64,000 nucleotides of DNA, taken from positions 44,441-108,440 of the forward strand of contig NZ_JACOQH010000009.1 of NCBI RefSeq assembly GCF_014297335.1. Direction: 5' to 3'. Positions 43,430-53,444 of the stretch are shown here, in pieces. The notes beneath the pieces are model-generated. The model saw only the letters and a program-made list of their open reading frames with translations, was not told where the DNA came from and did not search any database. Within the stretch, counting starts at the first letter, position 1; each line of letters opens with the position of its first letter. The position numbers were made by a program, and so were the translations under genes. The stretch comes from Roseburia_D yibonii (lineage in GTDB: Bacteria; Bacillota; Clostridia; Lachnospirales; Lachnospiraceae).

Positions 43430-44472
43430 TGGAACAAAAGAAAGAAAAAGAATTGCGGATCCGATCCTGTCTGACTGGTGCAATCTGGCTGGCACTTGTA
43501 TTTTCAACAGTCATATCTGCTTTATTATTTGCTTTTTTGAATCATTTTTTTAAACTGCCGGGCAGCATACCTGTGCTTGGCTGGCTTTTGATTTTCAATA
43601 CATTGATTGCAGGGCTGATCACTTCTTTTATCAATGCAAAGTTACTGGAACCAATTACCAGACTTAGTAAAGCAATGAAGGAAGTTTCTCGGGGAGATTT
43701 TGAACAGCATTTGGAAACGAACAGCCGTATAGCAGAAGTTGGAGAATCTTATCAAAGTTTTAACGTTATGACAAAAGAACTTCGTGCAACAGAGGTGCTG
43801 CAGATGGATTTTGTATCTAATGTTTCTCATGAGTTTAAGACCCCGATTAATGCCATTGAAGGATATACAATGCTGCTTCAGGGAGAAGAACTGTCTCCGG
43901 ATCAAGAGGAATATGTAGAAAAAATCTTATTTAACACCCAAAGACTTTCCGGATTGGTTGGTAATATTTTGCTGTTATCCAAGTTAGAGAATCAGAATAT
44001 ACCAATGAAAAAAACAGAATATCGTCTGGATGAACAGATCCGCCAGGCATTTCTTTCATTGGAAACAAAATGGACAGAAAAAGAAATTGGTTTTCAGGTA
44101 GAATTGGAGGAAGTTAAATATACTGGGAATGAAGGACTTTTTATGCATATCTGGATAAATCTTTTGGATAATGCGATTAAGTTCAGCCCTTCAAAGGGGA
44201 CAATTACGATGTTTCTGAAACAAGAACAGGATTCTGTTAAGTTCATTCTGGAAGATGAAGGACCAGGAATAGAGGATGATGTAAAATCCAGAATATTTGA
44301 CAAGTTCTATCAGGTAGATGGATCTCATAAAGCAGAAGGAAATGGCCTAGGTCTTGCACTTGTAAAACGGATTGTAGATAGTGCCGGAGGAACAATCAAA
44401 GCAGAAAACCGTGAATATGGTGGATGCAGATTTGTTATAGAGCTGCCAAAGCAGAAAGATGAGATTATATAG
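43429..44472 (+). CDS. Sensor histidine kinase with HAMP domain
   Basis: This 347-residue kinase has two helices (about 18-40 and 48-65), a HAMP region (KLLEPITRLSKAMKEVSRGD), the His in NVSHEFKTPINAIEGYT, and an ATPase domain with NLLDNAIKFSP, DEGPGIEDD, IFDKFYQVDG and GNGLGLALVKRIV. It is fully intact and coupled to the regulator upstream. The outer loop is very short, so the signal is probably sensed in the membrane. Confidence 0.9.
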   Translation: MEQKKEKELRIRSCLTGAIWLALVFSTVISALLFAFLNHFFKLPGSIPVLGWLLIFNTLIAGLITSFINAKLLEPITRLSKAMKEVSRGDFEQHLETNSRIAEVGESYQSFNVMTKELRATEVLQMDFVSNVSHEFKTPINAIEGYTMLLQGEELSPDQEEYVEKILFNTQRLSGLVGNILLLSKLENQNIPMKKTEYRLDEQIRQAFLSLETKWTEKEIGFQVELEEVKYTGNEGLFMHIWINLLDNAIKFSPSKGTITMFLKQEQDSVKFILEDEGPGIEDDVKSRIFDKFYQVDGSHKAEGNGLGLALVKRIVDSAGGTIKAENREYGGCRFVIELPKQKDEII

Positions 44473-44505
44473 TTTTAAGATAAATTAGAAGATGGGAGGA
44501 TTTAT

Positions 44506-45546
44506 ATGACATTTTATCAGGAGTTGCAGTTAAATCAGGCAGGTTCTAAAAACCTGTTGAAAAAGAGTGAAACACTAAAAGAAAAATTATATCATATGTG
44601 GGTATATCTGGTGAAGATAGCTGTTACAATGGCATTTTGTTTTTCCTTTGTTAGTATTTTCAGCATCCTATTTGGAAATGAGAACAGCATTGTAGGTGTA
44701 GTAGTCTTATTATGTCTCATGGTGTTTAGAAATGCGGATCTGGGGATCCACACCGGACAATCTACGATGCTTTTGGCTTTGTTCTTTGTAATTATGACTG
44801 TATGTCCGCATTTAGCAAATCAGTTTTCACCGGTATTGGGAATGCTGTTAAATATTGCGGCACTGGCTGTGTTGATTCTGTTCGGATGCCATAATCCATT
44901 CATGTTTAATCAATCTACATTGGTTCTTGGGTATCTGCTGCTATATGGTTATGATGTTACGGGAAAAAGCTATCAGATGCGATTAGTCGGAATGGCTTTA
45001 GGTGCAGCACTTACCTGCTTCGTATTTTATCGAAATCATAAAAACAGAACTTATAAAAGAAATCTGAAAGATCTGATACAAGAATTTGATATCACTTCTT
45101 CCAGAACCAAATGGCAGATATGTCAGATTTTATGCGTACCGATTGTCCTTTGCATTGCAGAACTTTGTAATATGCCACGTGCAATGTGGGCTGGTATTGC
45201 GGCCATGTCCGCGATTTTGCCGTTTATGGAAGATATGCACTACAGAGTCCGTAAAAGGATTGTCGGAAATATTGCAGGTGTTATATGTTTTACAGTATTA
45301 TATTTTCTGCTTCCTTCGTCAATCTATGCATATATAGGAATTCTTGGTGGAATCGGTGTAGGATTTTCAGCACAATATGGCTGGCAGGCAGTATTTAACA
45401 CATTTGGTGCTTTAGCCATTGCTGCAGAGACTTATGGACTACAAGGAGCGGTTAGTCTTAGAGTGATTCAAAATGTTTTTGGTGTTGTGTTTGCTTTAGC
45501 ATTTTGTGTTATATTTTATTGGTTTATGTCTAAAAAAAGAAAGTGA
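44506..45546 (+). CDS. FUSC-like polytopic membrane protein
   Basis: This 346-residue protein has about ten hydrophobic helices in two halves, with a cytoplasmic basic segment between (KNRTYKRNLKDLIQEFDITS), the layout of FUSC/aromatic acid exporter proteins. AGATGGGAGG precedes ATG 44506. It lies 33 bp after the kinase gene. A membrane transport role linked to the two-component system is inferred; the substrate is unknown. Confidence 0.7.
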   Translation: MTFYQELQLNQAGSKNLLKKSETLKEKLYHMWVYLVKIAVTMAFCFSFVSIFSILFGNENSIVGVVVLLCLMVFRNADLGIHTGQSTMLLALFFVIMTVCPHLANQFSPVLGMLLNIAALAVLILFGCHNPFMFNQSTLVLGYLLLYGYDVTGKSYQMRLVGMALGAALTCFVFYRNHKNRTYKRNLKDLIQEFDITSSRTKWQICQILCVPIVLCIAELCNMPRAMWAGIAAMSAILPFMEDMHYRVRKRIVGNIAGVICFTVLYFLLPSSIYAYIGILGGIGVGFSAQYGWQAVFNTFGALAIAAETYGLQGAVSLRVIQNVFGVVFALAFCVIFYWFMSKKRK

Positions 45547-45557
45547 GGTGACCGTAC

Positions 45558-45797
45558 ATGCAGAGTGAAGTGAATCAGGAAGAAAATTTGAATAGAATTA
45601 TTACGGTTCCTAATCTTTTTTCTTTTTTTCGGCTTTGTCTGATTCCGGTAATTATATGGAGTTATTGTGTAAAGAAAAATCCTCTGTTAGCTGGTGAAAT
45701 CTTATTGCTGTCTGGTCTTACGGATCTTGCTGATGGATATATCGCAAGAAGATTCCATGGGATTAGTAATTTAGGAAAAATATTTAGGAGAAGATAG
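45558..45797 (+). pseudogene. CDP-alcohol phosphatidyltransferase, truncated in its catalytic motif
   Basis: The 79 residues begin with the family N-terminus (TVPNLFSFFRLCLIPVIIWS) and enter the motif DG(x2)AR(x8)G(x3)D(x3)D as TDLADGYIARRFHG...GKIF. The frame then turns to RRR and stops, so the last two Asp and all later helices are missing. A full enzyme has 180-250 residues. It lies 11 bp after the FUSC gene, and phospholipid synthesis fits the PLD/cls neighbours. Confidence 0.85.
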
Positions 45798-45876
45798 ATA
45801 TAAACAGTAAGTCAAACACACAAACTATGGAGTCTTTAGTCGGTTTAATAAAATTTTAGATAGAAAATAAATCATT
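45798..45876. other. Short scar with ftsH-like 3' end sequence
   Basis: TTTTAGATAGAAAATAA (near 45855-45871) is identical to the end of ftsH at 50983-50999. This suggests that the 3' end of a second ftsH-like copy joined here by deletion. The match is only 17 bp. Confidence 0.25.
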
Positions 45877-46457
45877 CAATGTCATTTAGATAAGGTTTTT
45901 TATGACAAAAAGACAGATTGCTTATCTGCCTTATAATGCAGTATAATAGTAACGAGATTTATGCAACCCGATACATGAAATCCCTATTTCTCTTTGGACG
46001 GAGGTGGATAGGATATTTTCGATTGTACCTGACAGGTGTCAGATACTTTTGTATGAGAAGCATGGTCTCTGTTTCATTACCACCGTGTTTGAGATATGCC
46101 CTGCATATGTTTACTGCATTTGAAACGGATTTACTCTGCATCTGGAGCATAAACTGAATATACTCGCGGAAAGAAAGTTTGCGGTTCCTGGTAAAATCAC
46201 TTTCCGGATTACGGCAGAACATGGAGTGAATTTCATCAAGTTCTGTGATGCAGTTGTCGAGTGTGGATTTTAAATTAGATAAGAAAAAATCAGCCATAAT
46301 GAGCCTCCTTGAAATATGTTTATAATCAAGGCTTGCGCAACATATATTGGCTTACTTGTCGACTGTTTTTTGTAATATTTTTAAAGTTTTTAGGCATAAA
46401 AACAGTGGCTTTCTATGACAGAAAACCACTGAAATGATGCTTAACTGAATGGCATTG
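45877..46457. mobile_element. 581-bp deleted IS copy with inverted ends
   Basis: The left end CAATGTCATTTAGATAAGG (45877-45895) matches the right end read inverted, CAATGCCATTCAGTTAAGC (46457-46439), at 15 of 19 bases. Inside is only the N-terminal part of an IS4-like transposase. The ends may still serve a full relative in trans. I cannot see a certain target duplication. Confidence 0.5.
45959..46297 (-). pseudogene. IS4-type transposase, N-terminal remnant
   Basis: The frame begins MADFFLSNLKSTLDNCITEL and continues FREYIQFMLQMQSKSVSN, an opening typical of IS4-family DDE transposases in Clostridia. After SVSN the reading changes to unrelated residues, and the catalytic DDE domain is absent. 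It cannot be active by itself. Confidence 0.6.
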
Positions 46458-46563
46458 GTAATAATGATATACTATATTTTATTATATTCTGAAAAGATAA
46501 GCCATTCTTTTTTTGTAATGGATCATCAAATAAGAAGAAATTATTATACTAGGAGTGATATAC

Positions 46564-48123
46564 ATGAAGCAGGATACTTTAGAAGGCAGGGCGAGATCAA
46601 AGAATGGTGTAAAAAGACTATGTTTTTCTGTATTTTGTATCTTACTGGAAGCTGCATTTATTGTAATGATGATCACAAAACTGAATGAATATGCTGAGAT
46701 CGTGAACCTTATTACGAGATTATTTGCAGGAGTACTGGTTCTGGCATTATATGCGTCAGATAAAACATCTTCTATGAAAATGCCGTGGGTTATTTTGATT
46801 CTTATTTTCCCAATCATGGGTGTAGCACTATATTTACTGATCGGATTGAATGGAGGCACACGTAAGATGCGGGAGCGGTATGCAGATATCGACAGAAAGT
46901 TATTGCCGTTGCTTCCTGATAATGTGGCATGCCTGGAAAAGATGAATGCTAAAATTCCAAAAGCCGGAAATATCAGTGCTTATATTCAGAGAAATGCACA
47001 TTACCCGGTATATCAGAATACAGATGTTACCTATTATGATGCAGCAGAAAAAGGGCTTGATGCACAGCTTGAAGATCTGTCGAAAGCAGAAAAGTTTATT
47101 TTTATGGAATATCATGCCATAGAAGATGACAAGGCATGGAAGAAAATACAGAATGTTTTGGAAGAACGTGTAAAGGCAGGAGTGGAAGTCCGTGTTTTCT
47201 ATGATGATATGGGATCGATAGGATTTATTAATACGGATTTTGTGAAAAAACTGGAATTTGTAGGAATTCATTGCAGAGTGTTTAATCCATTTATGCCGGG
47301 ACTGAATGTGTTTTTGAATAACCGTGACCACAGAAAGATCACGGTGATCGATGGAAAGATTGGTTTTACAGGCGGATACAATCTTGCAAATGAATATTTT
47401 AATTATACGCATCCATATGGGCAGTGGAAAGATACCGGAATACGTCTGGAAGGTGATGCAGTCAGATCTTTGACGATTACATTTCTGGAAATGTGGAATG
47501 CTGTAAGTATGAAAGATATAAATGATACAGATTTTGATCAGTATCTTGTAAAATCAGATTATCAGGCAGCACAGGAAGGATTTATCCAGCCTTATGCAGA
47601 TAGTCCGATGGATGATGAACAGGTGGGAGAAGAAGTCTATATCAGTATGATAAACAAGGCAGAGAGATATTGCTGGTTTATGACACCATATCTGATCATT
47701 ACCGATGAGATGACACATGCCTTGTGTCTGGCAGCAAAGCGTGGAGTAGATGTCAGGATCATCACTCCGGGAATGCCGGATAAGAAGTTAATATACAGCA
47801 TTACACGTTCTTTCTATCATGGACTGGTGAAAAATGGTGTGAGGATTTATGAATGGACACCAGGATTCTGTCATGCAAAAATGAGTGTGGCAGATGACTG
47901 TATGGCAACTTGCGGAACGATAAATCTTGACTATAGAAGTCTTTATCACCACTTTGAAAATGGTTGTTTTATGGCGGATAGTCAGACAGTTTTGGATATA
48001 AGAGATGATCTGGGAGCAACAATGAATGAATGCAGGGAAGTGACCGAAAAGTACCGCACAGGACGGAGTGCATATTTACGGCTCGGACAGTTGTTTATGA
48101 GATTGTTTGCAGGACTGTTATAG
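46564..48123 (+). CDS. cls: Cardiolipin synthase
   Basis: This 519-residue enzyme joins phosphatidylglycerol to make cardiolipin. Two N-terminal helices (about 18-40 and 44-95 in part, WVILILIFPIMGVALYLLIG) and two PLD motifs: HRKITVIDGKIGFTGGYN (about 258-275) and CHAKMSVADDCMATCGTINL (about 435-454). All catalytic His/Lys/Asp are present. AGGAGTGAT lies before ATG 46564; GTG 46555 would overlap that site. Its C-terminus matches the fragment at 40893. Confidence 0.92.
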   Translation: MKQDTLEGRARSKNGVKRLCFSVFCILLEAAFIVMMITKLNEYAEIVNLITRLFAGVLVLALYASDKTSSMKMPWVILILIFPIMGVALYLLIGLNGGTRKMRERYADIDRKLLPLLPDNVACLEKMNAKIPKAGNISAYIQRNAHYPVYQNTDVTYYDAAEKGLDAQLEDLSKAEKFIFMEYHAIEDDKAWKKIQNVLEERVKAGVEVRVFYDDMGSIGFINTDFVKKLEFVGIHCRVFNPFMPGLNVFLNNRDHRKITVIDGKIGFTGGYNLANEYFNYTHPYGQWKDTGIRLEGDAVRSLTITFLEMWNAVSMKDINDTDFDQYLVKSDYQAAQEGFIQPYADSPMDDEQVGEEVYISMINKAERYCWFMTPYLIITDEMTHALCLAAKRGVDVRIITPGMPDKKLIYSITRSFYHGLVKNGVRIYEWTPGFCHAKMSVADDCMATCGTINLDYRSLYHHFENGCFMADSQTVLDIRDDLGATMNECREVTEKYRTGRSAYLRLGQLFMRLFAGLL

Positions 48124-48144
48124 CAGAAAGAAGAGGTGTTCGAT

Positions 48145-49134
48145 ATGTGTACAGCAGCAACTTACAAAACAAAAGATTTTTATATGGGCAGAACGCTTGA
48201 TTATGAATTTTCCTATGGGGAACAGATTACGATAACGCCAAGAAATTATGAATTTGATTTCCGGTTTGCCGGGAAGATAAAAAGCCATTATGCTTTGATC
48301 GGAATGGCATTTGTTGCAGGAGGTTATCCGCTTTATTATGATGCTGTTAATGAAAAAGGCCTTGGAATGGCAGGTCTTAATTTTGTTGGCAATGCGGCAT
48401 ATGAAGAGGCTTTGCCGGGAGATGAAACAGAAGTCAGCCAGGTGGCACAGTTCGAGTTCATCCCATGGATCCTTGTACAGTGTGCTACTGTAGAAGAGGT
48501 GAGAGAGAAGCTGGCAGCAATGAGACTGACAGGCACAGCATTCAGCGAACAGCTGCCGACAGCACAGCTTCACTGGATCATTGCAGACAAAGACTCCTGT
48601 ATCGTTGTTGAGTCTATGAAGGATGGGCTGCATGTATATGATAATCCGGTAGGAGTGCTTACCAATAATCCACCATTCCCGGGTCAGATGTTTGCACTGA
48701 ATAATTATGCCGGTGTATCCAGAAAACAGCCGGAGAGTACTTTTGCAGAAGTATTACAGCTTGATGCATATAGCAGAGGAATGGGTGGAATGGGAATACC
48801 TGGAGATCTTTCCAGCCAGTCAAGATTTGTGAAAGTTGCCTTTACAAAATTAAATTCGATCTCCGGTGAAGAAGAGGATGAGAGTGTAAGCCAGTTCTTC
48901 CATATCTTAGGATCCGTAGATCAGCAGCGTGGATGCTGTGAGGTGACAGAAGGCAAATATGAGATCACGATATACACGTCCTGTTGTAATACAGCAAAAG
49001 GTATTTATTATTATACGACTTATGATAATCATCAGATCACAGCGGTTGACATGCATGCGGAAAATCTGGATTCAGATCAGCTGATCTGTTATCCGCTTCT
49101 GTCCAAGGGCGAAGTCAGATGGCAGAATAAATAA
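48145..49134 (+). CDS. bsh: Bile salt hydrolase (choloylglycine hydrolase family)
   Basis: This 329-residue Ntn-hydrolase begins MCTAATYKTKDFYMGRTLDY. Removal of Met exposes the nucleophile Cys2; Arg16 and Asp19 follow, then Asn79 (GMAGLNF), Asn174/175 (LTNNPPF) and Arg227 (SQSRFVK), the residues of bile salt hydrolases. Asn79 in place of the Tyr found in penicillin V acylases favours bile salts. The start at ATG 48145 is required for Cys2; GTG 48136 would block it. It lies 21 bp after cls, so both may answer membrane stress from bile. Confidence 0.87.
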   Translation: MCTAATYKTKDFYMGRTLDYEFSYGEQITITPRNYEFDFRFAGKIKSHYALIGMAFVAGGYPLYYDAVNEKGLGMAGLNFVGNAAYEEALPGDETEVSQVAQFEFIPWILVQCATVEEVREKLAAMRLTGTAFSEQLPTAQLHWIIADKDSCIVVESMKDGLHVYDNPVGVLTNNPPFPGQMFALNNYAGVSRKQPESTFAEVLQLDAYSRGMGGMGIPGDLSSQSRFVKVAFTKLNSISGEEEDESVSQFFHILGSVDQQRGCCEVTEGKYEITIYTSCCNTAKGIYYYTTYDNHQITAVDMHAENLDSDQLICYPLLSKGEVRWQNK

Positions 49135-49184
49135 TACGAAAATGCACGGAGAAAGCATAACGCAGAACAACAGGAGGAAAGACC

Positions 49185-50999
49185 ATGAAAGAAGTTAAAA
49201 CACCGAAAAAACCACTGACATATTATTATGGGATTGTGTTAATAGTGCTGATCGTATTTAATCTGGTTGTCACACCAATCCTTATGGAGCATCAGGTAAA
49301 GGAAACGGATTATGGAACTTTTATGAGCATGATCGAGAAGAAGAATATTGGTGAAGTAGAAGTTAAGGACAATCAGATCATCTTTACAGATAAAGATCAA
49401 AAAAATATTTATAAAACAGGTCTGATGAACGATCCGAACCTGACGGACAGGCTATATGAATGTGGAGCAGTATTCGCAAAAGATATCGATAAGCAGATGT
49501 CACCAATCATCAGCTTCCTGCTGACCGGGGTTTTGCCATTGATCCTTTTTATCGCACTGGGAAATTATATGGCGAAGAAACTGATGGAGCATGCCGGAGG
49601 AAAAAATTCGATGGCTTTTGGAATGGGAAAAAGCAATGCGAAGATTTATGTGCAATCTAGTGAGGGAATCCGTTTTTCAGACGTTGCAGGAGAAGATGAG
49701 GCGAAAGAAAACCTTTCAGAGATCGTTGATTATCTTCACAATCCGAAGAAGTATACCGATGTAGGTGCGTCTATGCCAAAAGGTGTCCTTCTTGTAGGAC
49801 CTCCGGGAACCGGCAAAACAATGCTTGCAAAAGCAGTGGCGGGTGAATCAAATGTACCATTTTTCTCAATGTCCGGATCAGAATTCGTTGAGATGTTTGT
49901 CGGTATGGGAGCTTCCAAAGTTCGAGATCTTTTCGGACAGGCAAAGGAAAAGGCACCATGTATCGTGTTTATTGATGAAATTGATGCCATTGGTAAAAAG
50001 CGTGACGGACAAATGGGCGGAAATGATGAGAGGGAGCAGACCTTAAACCAGCTTCTTACAGAGATGGACGGATTTGAAGGAAATAATGGTGTCATCATTC
50101 TTGCTGCAACGAACCGTCCGGAATCGTTAGATCCGGCACTTACACGTCCGGGACGTTTTGACAGACGTGTGCCGGTTGAACTGCCGGATCTTGCAGGCCG
50201 TGAAGCAATTTTAAAGGTTCATGCAAAGAAGATAAAAGCATCTGATGATGTTAACCTGCATACGATTGCACGTATGGCATCCGGTGCATCCGGTGCGGAG
50301 CTTGCCAATATCATAAATGAAGCAGCATTACGTGCTGTCCGTAGTGGAAGGACCGTTGTAAATGAATCTGATCTCGAAGAAAGTATAGAAGTGGTTATTG
50401 CAGGATATCAGAAGAAGAATGCGGTTCTTTCAGATCAGGAGAAGAAGGTTGTTGCATATCATGAGATAGGACACGCTCTGGTAGCTGCATTGCAGAGTCA
50501 TTCAGCCCCGGTCCAGAAGATTACGATCATCCCGCGTACCTCAGGTGCACTCGGCTACACTATGCAGGTTGAGCAGGGTGATAAATATCTGATGACGAAA
50601 AAAGAACTTGAGAATAAGATTGCTACATTTACAGGCGGACGTGCGGCAGAGGAGATCGTATTTGGTGAGATCACGACCGGAGCCTCCAATGATATCGAAC
50701 AGGCAACAAAAATTGCAAGAGCGATGATCACCCGCTACGGCATGACAGATGAATTCGACATGGTGGCAATGGAAACCGTGACCAACCAGTATCTTGGCGG
50801 CGATACGTCTCTTTCCTGTTCTGCAGATACCCAGAAGGAAATTGATGAAAAAGTCGTGCAGCTCGTAAAAGCAGAGCATGAAAAAGCAAGAAAAATCCTT
50901 GCTGAAAACAGGGAAAAACTGGACGAACTGGCTATGTACCTGTATGAGAAGGAAACAATTACAGGTGACGAATTTATGAATATTTTAGATAGAAAATAA
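49185..50999 (+). CDS. ftsH: FtsH family ATP-dependent membrane zinc protease
   Basis: This 604-residue protease degrades damaged or regulated membrane proteins. Two helices (about 15-36 and 108-127) flank a short outside domain. AAA motifs: Walker [10 protein letters not shown] (about 205-213), Walker [35 protein letters not shown]. Zinc site HEIGH (about residue 427). The length is slightly below the usual 640-700. It follows bsh by 50 bp with AGGAGG. It may be an extra FtsH copy in the genome. Confidence 0.92.
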   Translation: MKEVKTPKKPLTYYYGIVLIVLIVFNLVVTPILMEHQVKETDYGTFMSMIEKKNIGEVEVKDNQIIFTDKDQKNIYKTGLMNDPNLTDRLYECGAVFAKDIDKQMSPIISFLLTGVLPLILFIALGNYMAKKLMEHAGGKNSMAFGMGKSNAKIYVQSSEGIRFSDVAGEDEAKENLSEIVDYLHNPKKYTDVGASMPKGVLLVGPPGTGKTMLAKAVAGESNVPFFSMSGSEFVEMFVGMGASKVRDLFGQAKEKAPCIVFIDEIDAIGKKRDGQMGGNDEREQTLNQLLTEMDGFEGNNGVIILAATNRPESLDPALTRPGRFDRRVPVELPDLAGREAILKVHAKKIKASDDVNLHTIARMASGASGAELANIINEAALRAVRSGRTVVNESDLEESIEVVIAGYQKKNAVLSDQEKKVVAYHEIGHALVAALQSHSAPVQKITIIPRTSGALGYTMQVEQGDKYLMTKKELENKIATFTGGRAAEEIVFGEITTGASNDIEQATKIARAMITRYGMTDEFDMVAMETVTNQYLGGDTSLSCSADTQKEIDEKVVQLVKAEHEKARKILAENREKLDELAMYLYEKETITGDEFMNILDRK

Positions 51000-51002
51000 T
51001 GT

Positions 51003-51790
51003 AGTTAATTAGATAACCAATTCCACCCAAATATGATAAACAATTTTGGAATGAATTGTATTCATTTACACACTCTGTGATCCATTTGGCACCATCACCT
51101 GTAACAACCTTGATGCTGGATAGCTGCTCTGGAGTAAGCTGTTTATAAAACTTTTCAAGAACGGATTTGCCATGGCCTTCCGATGCCCATACCACTGTGT
51201 TGGTATCGTGATTAACGATTACTGTAATGTACTTGTGACCCTTTTTGTAACTGGTTTCGTCAATGCCGATATTAACCAGACCATCAAGTCTTCTTGAGCG
51301 CTCCGGTTCTAAATCGTGAAGAGCACGATTGACACAGCGACCTACAGTTTCCCAGTCCACTCTCATGAAGTATGATGTGGTACTTCTTGGAAGATAGGAT
51401 GCAAACCATGCAACGGTAAGGTCGAAATCCTTGGTAAATCTACTACCTGGATATGCCCATGGAACTTTGGCAACATATACCCCATGTTCAAGGCAGATGA
51501 TACGATGCGTCTGGTATTCAACTTCGACCAGAATACCACCCCAGTCCAGCCCCCTCCAAGTGGTTGGTTTGCTGGAATGTTTGTCATAAGCAGGACATGA
51601 TTTGTGACAGAAAGGGCAGTCATTCTCATGCCATTTATTAGGTCTGGCTTTGATACGGATGTGTTTCACGCCATCCTCATCAGAGTAAAGATTAAAATTT
51701 TCAGGCCACAATTCCGTAATGATTGATGCTTGACAGTCTCCTTCAAGTTCGCTATAATAATAAACGCAAAATTTTAGTGGACTTTTCCGG
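51003..51790 (-). pseudogene. ISL3 family transposase remnant
   Basis: The frame has the ISL3 zinc-ribbon region (CPFCHKSCPAYD), the DUF-type HTH (TTWRGLDWGGILVEVEYQTH) and the start of the DDE domain (DGLVNIGIDETSYKKGHKYI, VTGDGAKWI). After FQNCLSYLGG the sequence leaves the family and reads into the antisense of ftsH. The upstream part of the frame is also not transposase. An ordinary start codon is not evident. The copy is dead. Confidence 0.75.
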
Positions 51791-51891
51791 ATTCGGTCAT
51801 CTTTTTGCCACACAGCTATCTTGTGATAGTTGTGTGGCTTTTTTGTTGCCTGTATCTCGGAAGTATTAGCAGAATGGAGGACTATATCTGT

Positions 51892-52095
51892 ATGGGAAAA
51901 AATTTTTTGTCTCTTATCAAGACGTGCCGTAGTGTACGGGCTTATAAATCGGAATCTGTCCCTTCCAAGGCTTTGGACGCTGTACTGGAAGCAGGGACTT
52001 ATCCGGTCCAGGAAGTCGGTCAGCCCGCAGCACGCAAACAAAACTATATTGTTCGGACAATTTGTGGAGAAGAGGGAAAGCATGCAGACCAATAA
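51892..52095 (+). pseudogene. Nitroreductase N-terminal remnant
   Basis: ATG 51892 opens MGKNFLSLIKTCRSVRAYKS, then ESVPSKALDAVLEAGTYP, the FMN-binding start of nitroreductases (RSVRAY...VLEAG). Following residues (VQEVGQPAARKQNYIVRTIC) fit only with frameshifts, and the frame runs into the MATE gene. Some 130 residues are missing. Confidence 0.6.
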
Positions 52096-53422
52096 CAAAA
52101 TGGCGGTTGCGCCCGTTGGAAAACTCATCTGGCAAATGTCGATACCGCCGCTGATTTCCATGTTTCTGCAATATTCCTATAATCTGATAGACAGCGCGTT
52201 TGTAGCGCGGCTGAGTGAAAATGCTTTGACGGCGGTTTCCCTGTCGTTTCCCATTACAACTTTGATGAATGCGACATCTATCTGGATCGGCGTTGGCGTG
52301 AATGTACTGATTGCAGGGTATCTTGGACAGAAAAAGCAGGATGAGGCAAATACTACCGTCACACATGGATTGTTACTGGCCTTTGGAATTGGTGCTTTGC
52401 TCAATCTTCTGTCATTACTGATTATGAAATCCTACTTTAGGGCATTCACCAATAACGAAGAAATTTATCAGTTGAGTCTTGACTATATGAGCGTATGTTC
52501 GTTCATGCAAATTCCAAACATGGTGCATATCGCCATCCAGAAGATGATACAGGCCACCGGGAACATGGTCGCTCCCATGTGGTTCCAGATCGCGGGCGTG
52601 GTCGTCAACTTCGTGTTCGACCCCATTCTGATTTTTGGGATTGGTATTTTCCCGGCTATGGGAATCCGCGGCGCTGCGGTAGCTACCGTTGCAGGCTATC
52701 TGCTGTCCATGATTTTGGCATTTGCTTTACTGCTGGGCAAAAAGCAGAAAGTGCAGGTAAAAATCAAAGGCTTTCATTTGCAAAAGCAGATGATCCGCCG
52801 TATTTTTGCCTTTGGCCTGCCATCTTTTATTATGAACGCCCTCAGTTCGTTTATGGTGACGTTCGTCAATCTGTTTTTGGTGGCGTATTCCTATACGGCG
52901 ATCGCTTTCTTCGGCGCATATTTTAAGGTGCAGCAGCTGATTGTTATGACGGTAAACGGCTTGATTCAAGGCTGTTTGCCTGTCATGCGGTTTAACTACG
53001 GCGCAGGCAACAGCGAACGGCTGCATTCCGCTTTCCGATATGGAACTGTTTTGATCACCGGCATGATGATACTGGGGACGTTGGCTGTCCTCATCTTTCC
53101 GGCGCAGATTCTGGGATTGTTTACGGCGTCGGAAGCCATGCGCTCCTTTGGAATCTCCGCCATGCGGATCATGGCGGCAAGCTATCTGTTTTGCGGCCTC
53201 TCTACGATGATTTCCACCTATTTTCAGGCCATAGAAAAAGTAGGTTCCAGCATAGCGATTCAATTATGCAGACAACTGCTTTTCCTTGTTCCTGCCTTAT
53301 GGTGTCTGGACAAATTATTCCAACTGAACGGAATCTGGCTTGCATTTCCTGTTGCGGAAACCACCACTATGCTCATTGCTCTCGTAATAATGGCATGGCA
53401 TCGCCACAAAAATATCTTATAA
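52082..53422 (+). CDS. MATE family multidrug efflux protein, copy A
   Basis: This 446-residue protein has twelve predicted helices in two halves, with the MATE pattern in each: PPLISMFLQYSYNLIDSAFV, IQATGNMVAPMWFQIAGVVV, GAGNSERLHSAFRYG. ATG 52082 lies after GAGAAGAGGGAAAG. It overlaps the nitroreductase remnant. The GC content is higher than that of the surrounding chromosome. It exports drugs or metabolites in exchange for Na+ or H+, by family. Confidence 0.88.
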   Translation: MQTNNKMAVAPVGKLIWQMSIPPLISMFLQYSYNLIDSAFVARLSENALTAVSLSFPITTLMNATSIWIGVGVNVLIAGYLGQKKQDEANTTVTHGLLLAFGIGALLNLLSLLIMKSYFRAFTNNEEIYQLSLDYMSVCSFMQIPNMVHIAIQKMIQATGNMVAPMWFQIAGVVVNFVFDPILIFGIGIFPAMGIRGAAVATVAGYLLSMILAFALLLGKKQKVQVKIKGFHLQKQMIRRIFAFGLPSFIMNALSSFMVTFVNLFLVAYSYTAIAFFGAYFKVQQLIVMTVNGLIQGCLPVMRFNYGAGNSERLHSAFRYGTVLITGMMILGTLAVLIFPAQILGLFTASEAMRSFGISAMRIMAASYLFCGLSTMISTYFQAIEKVGSSIAIQLCRQLLFLVPALWCLDKLFQLNGIWLAFPVAETTTMLIALVIMAWHRHKNIL

Positions 53423-53444
53423 CATGTTCCAAGGAGGAGAAATG

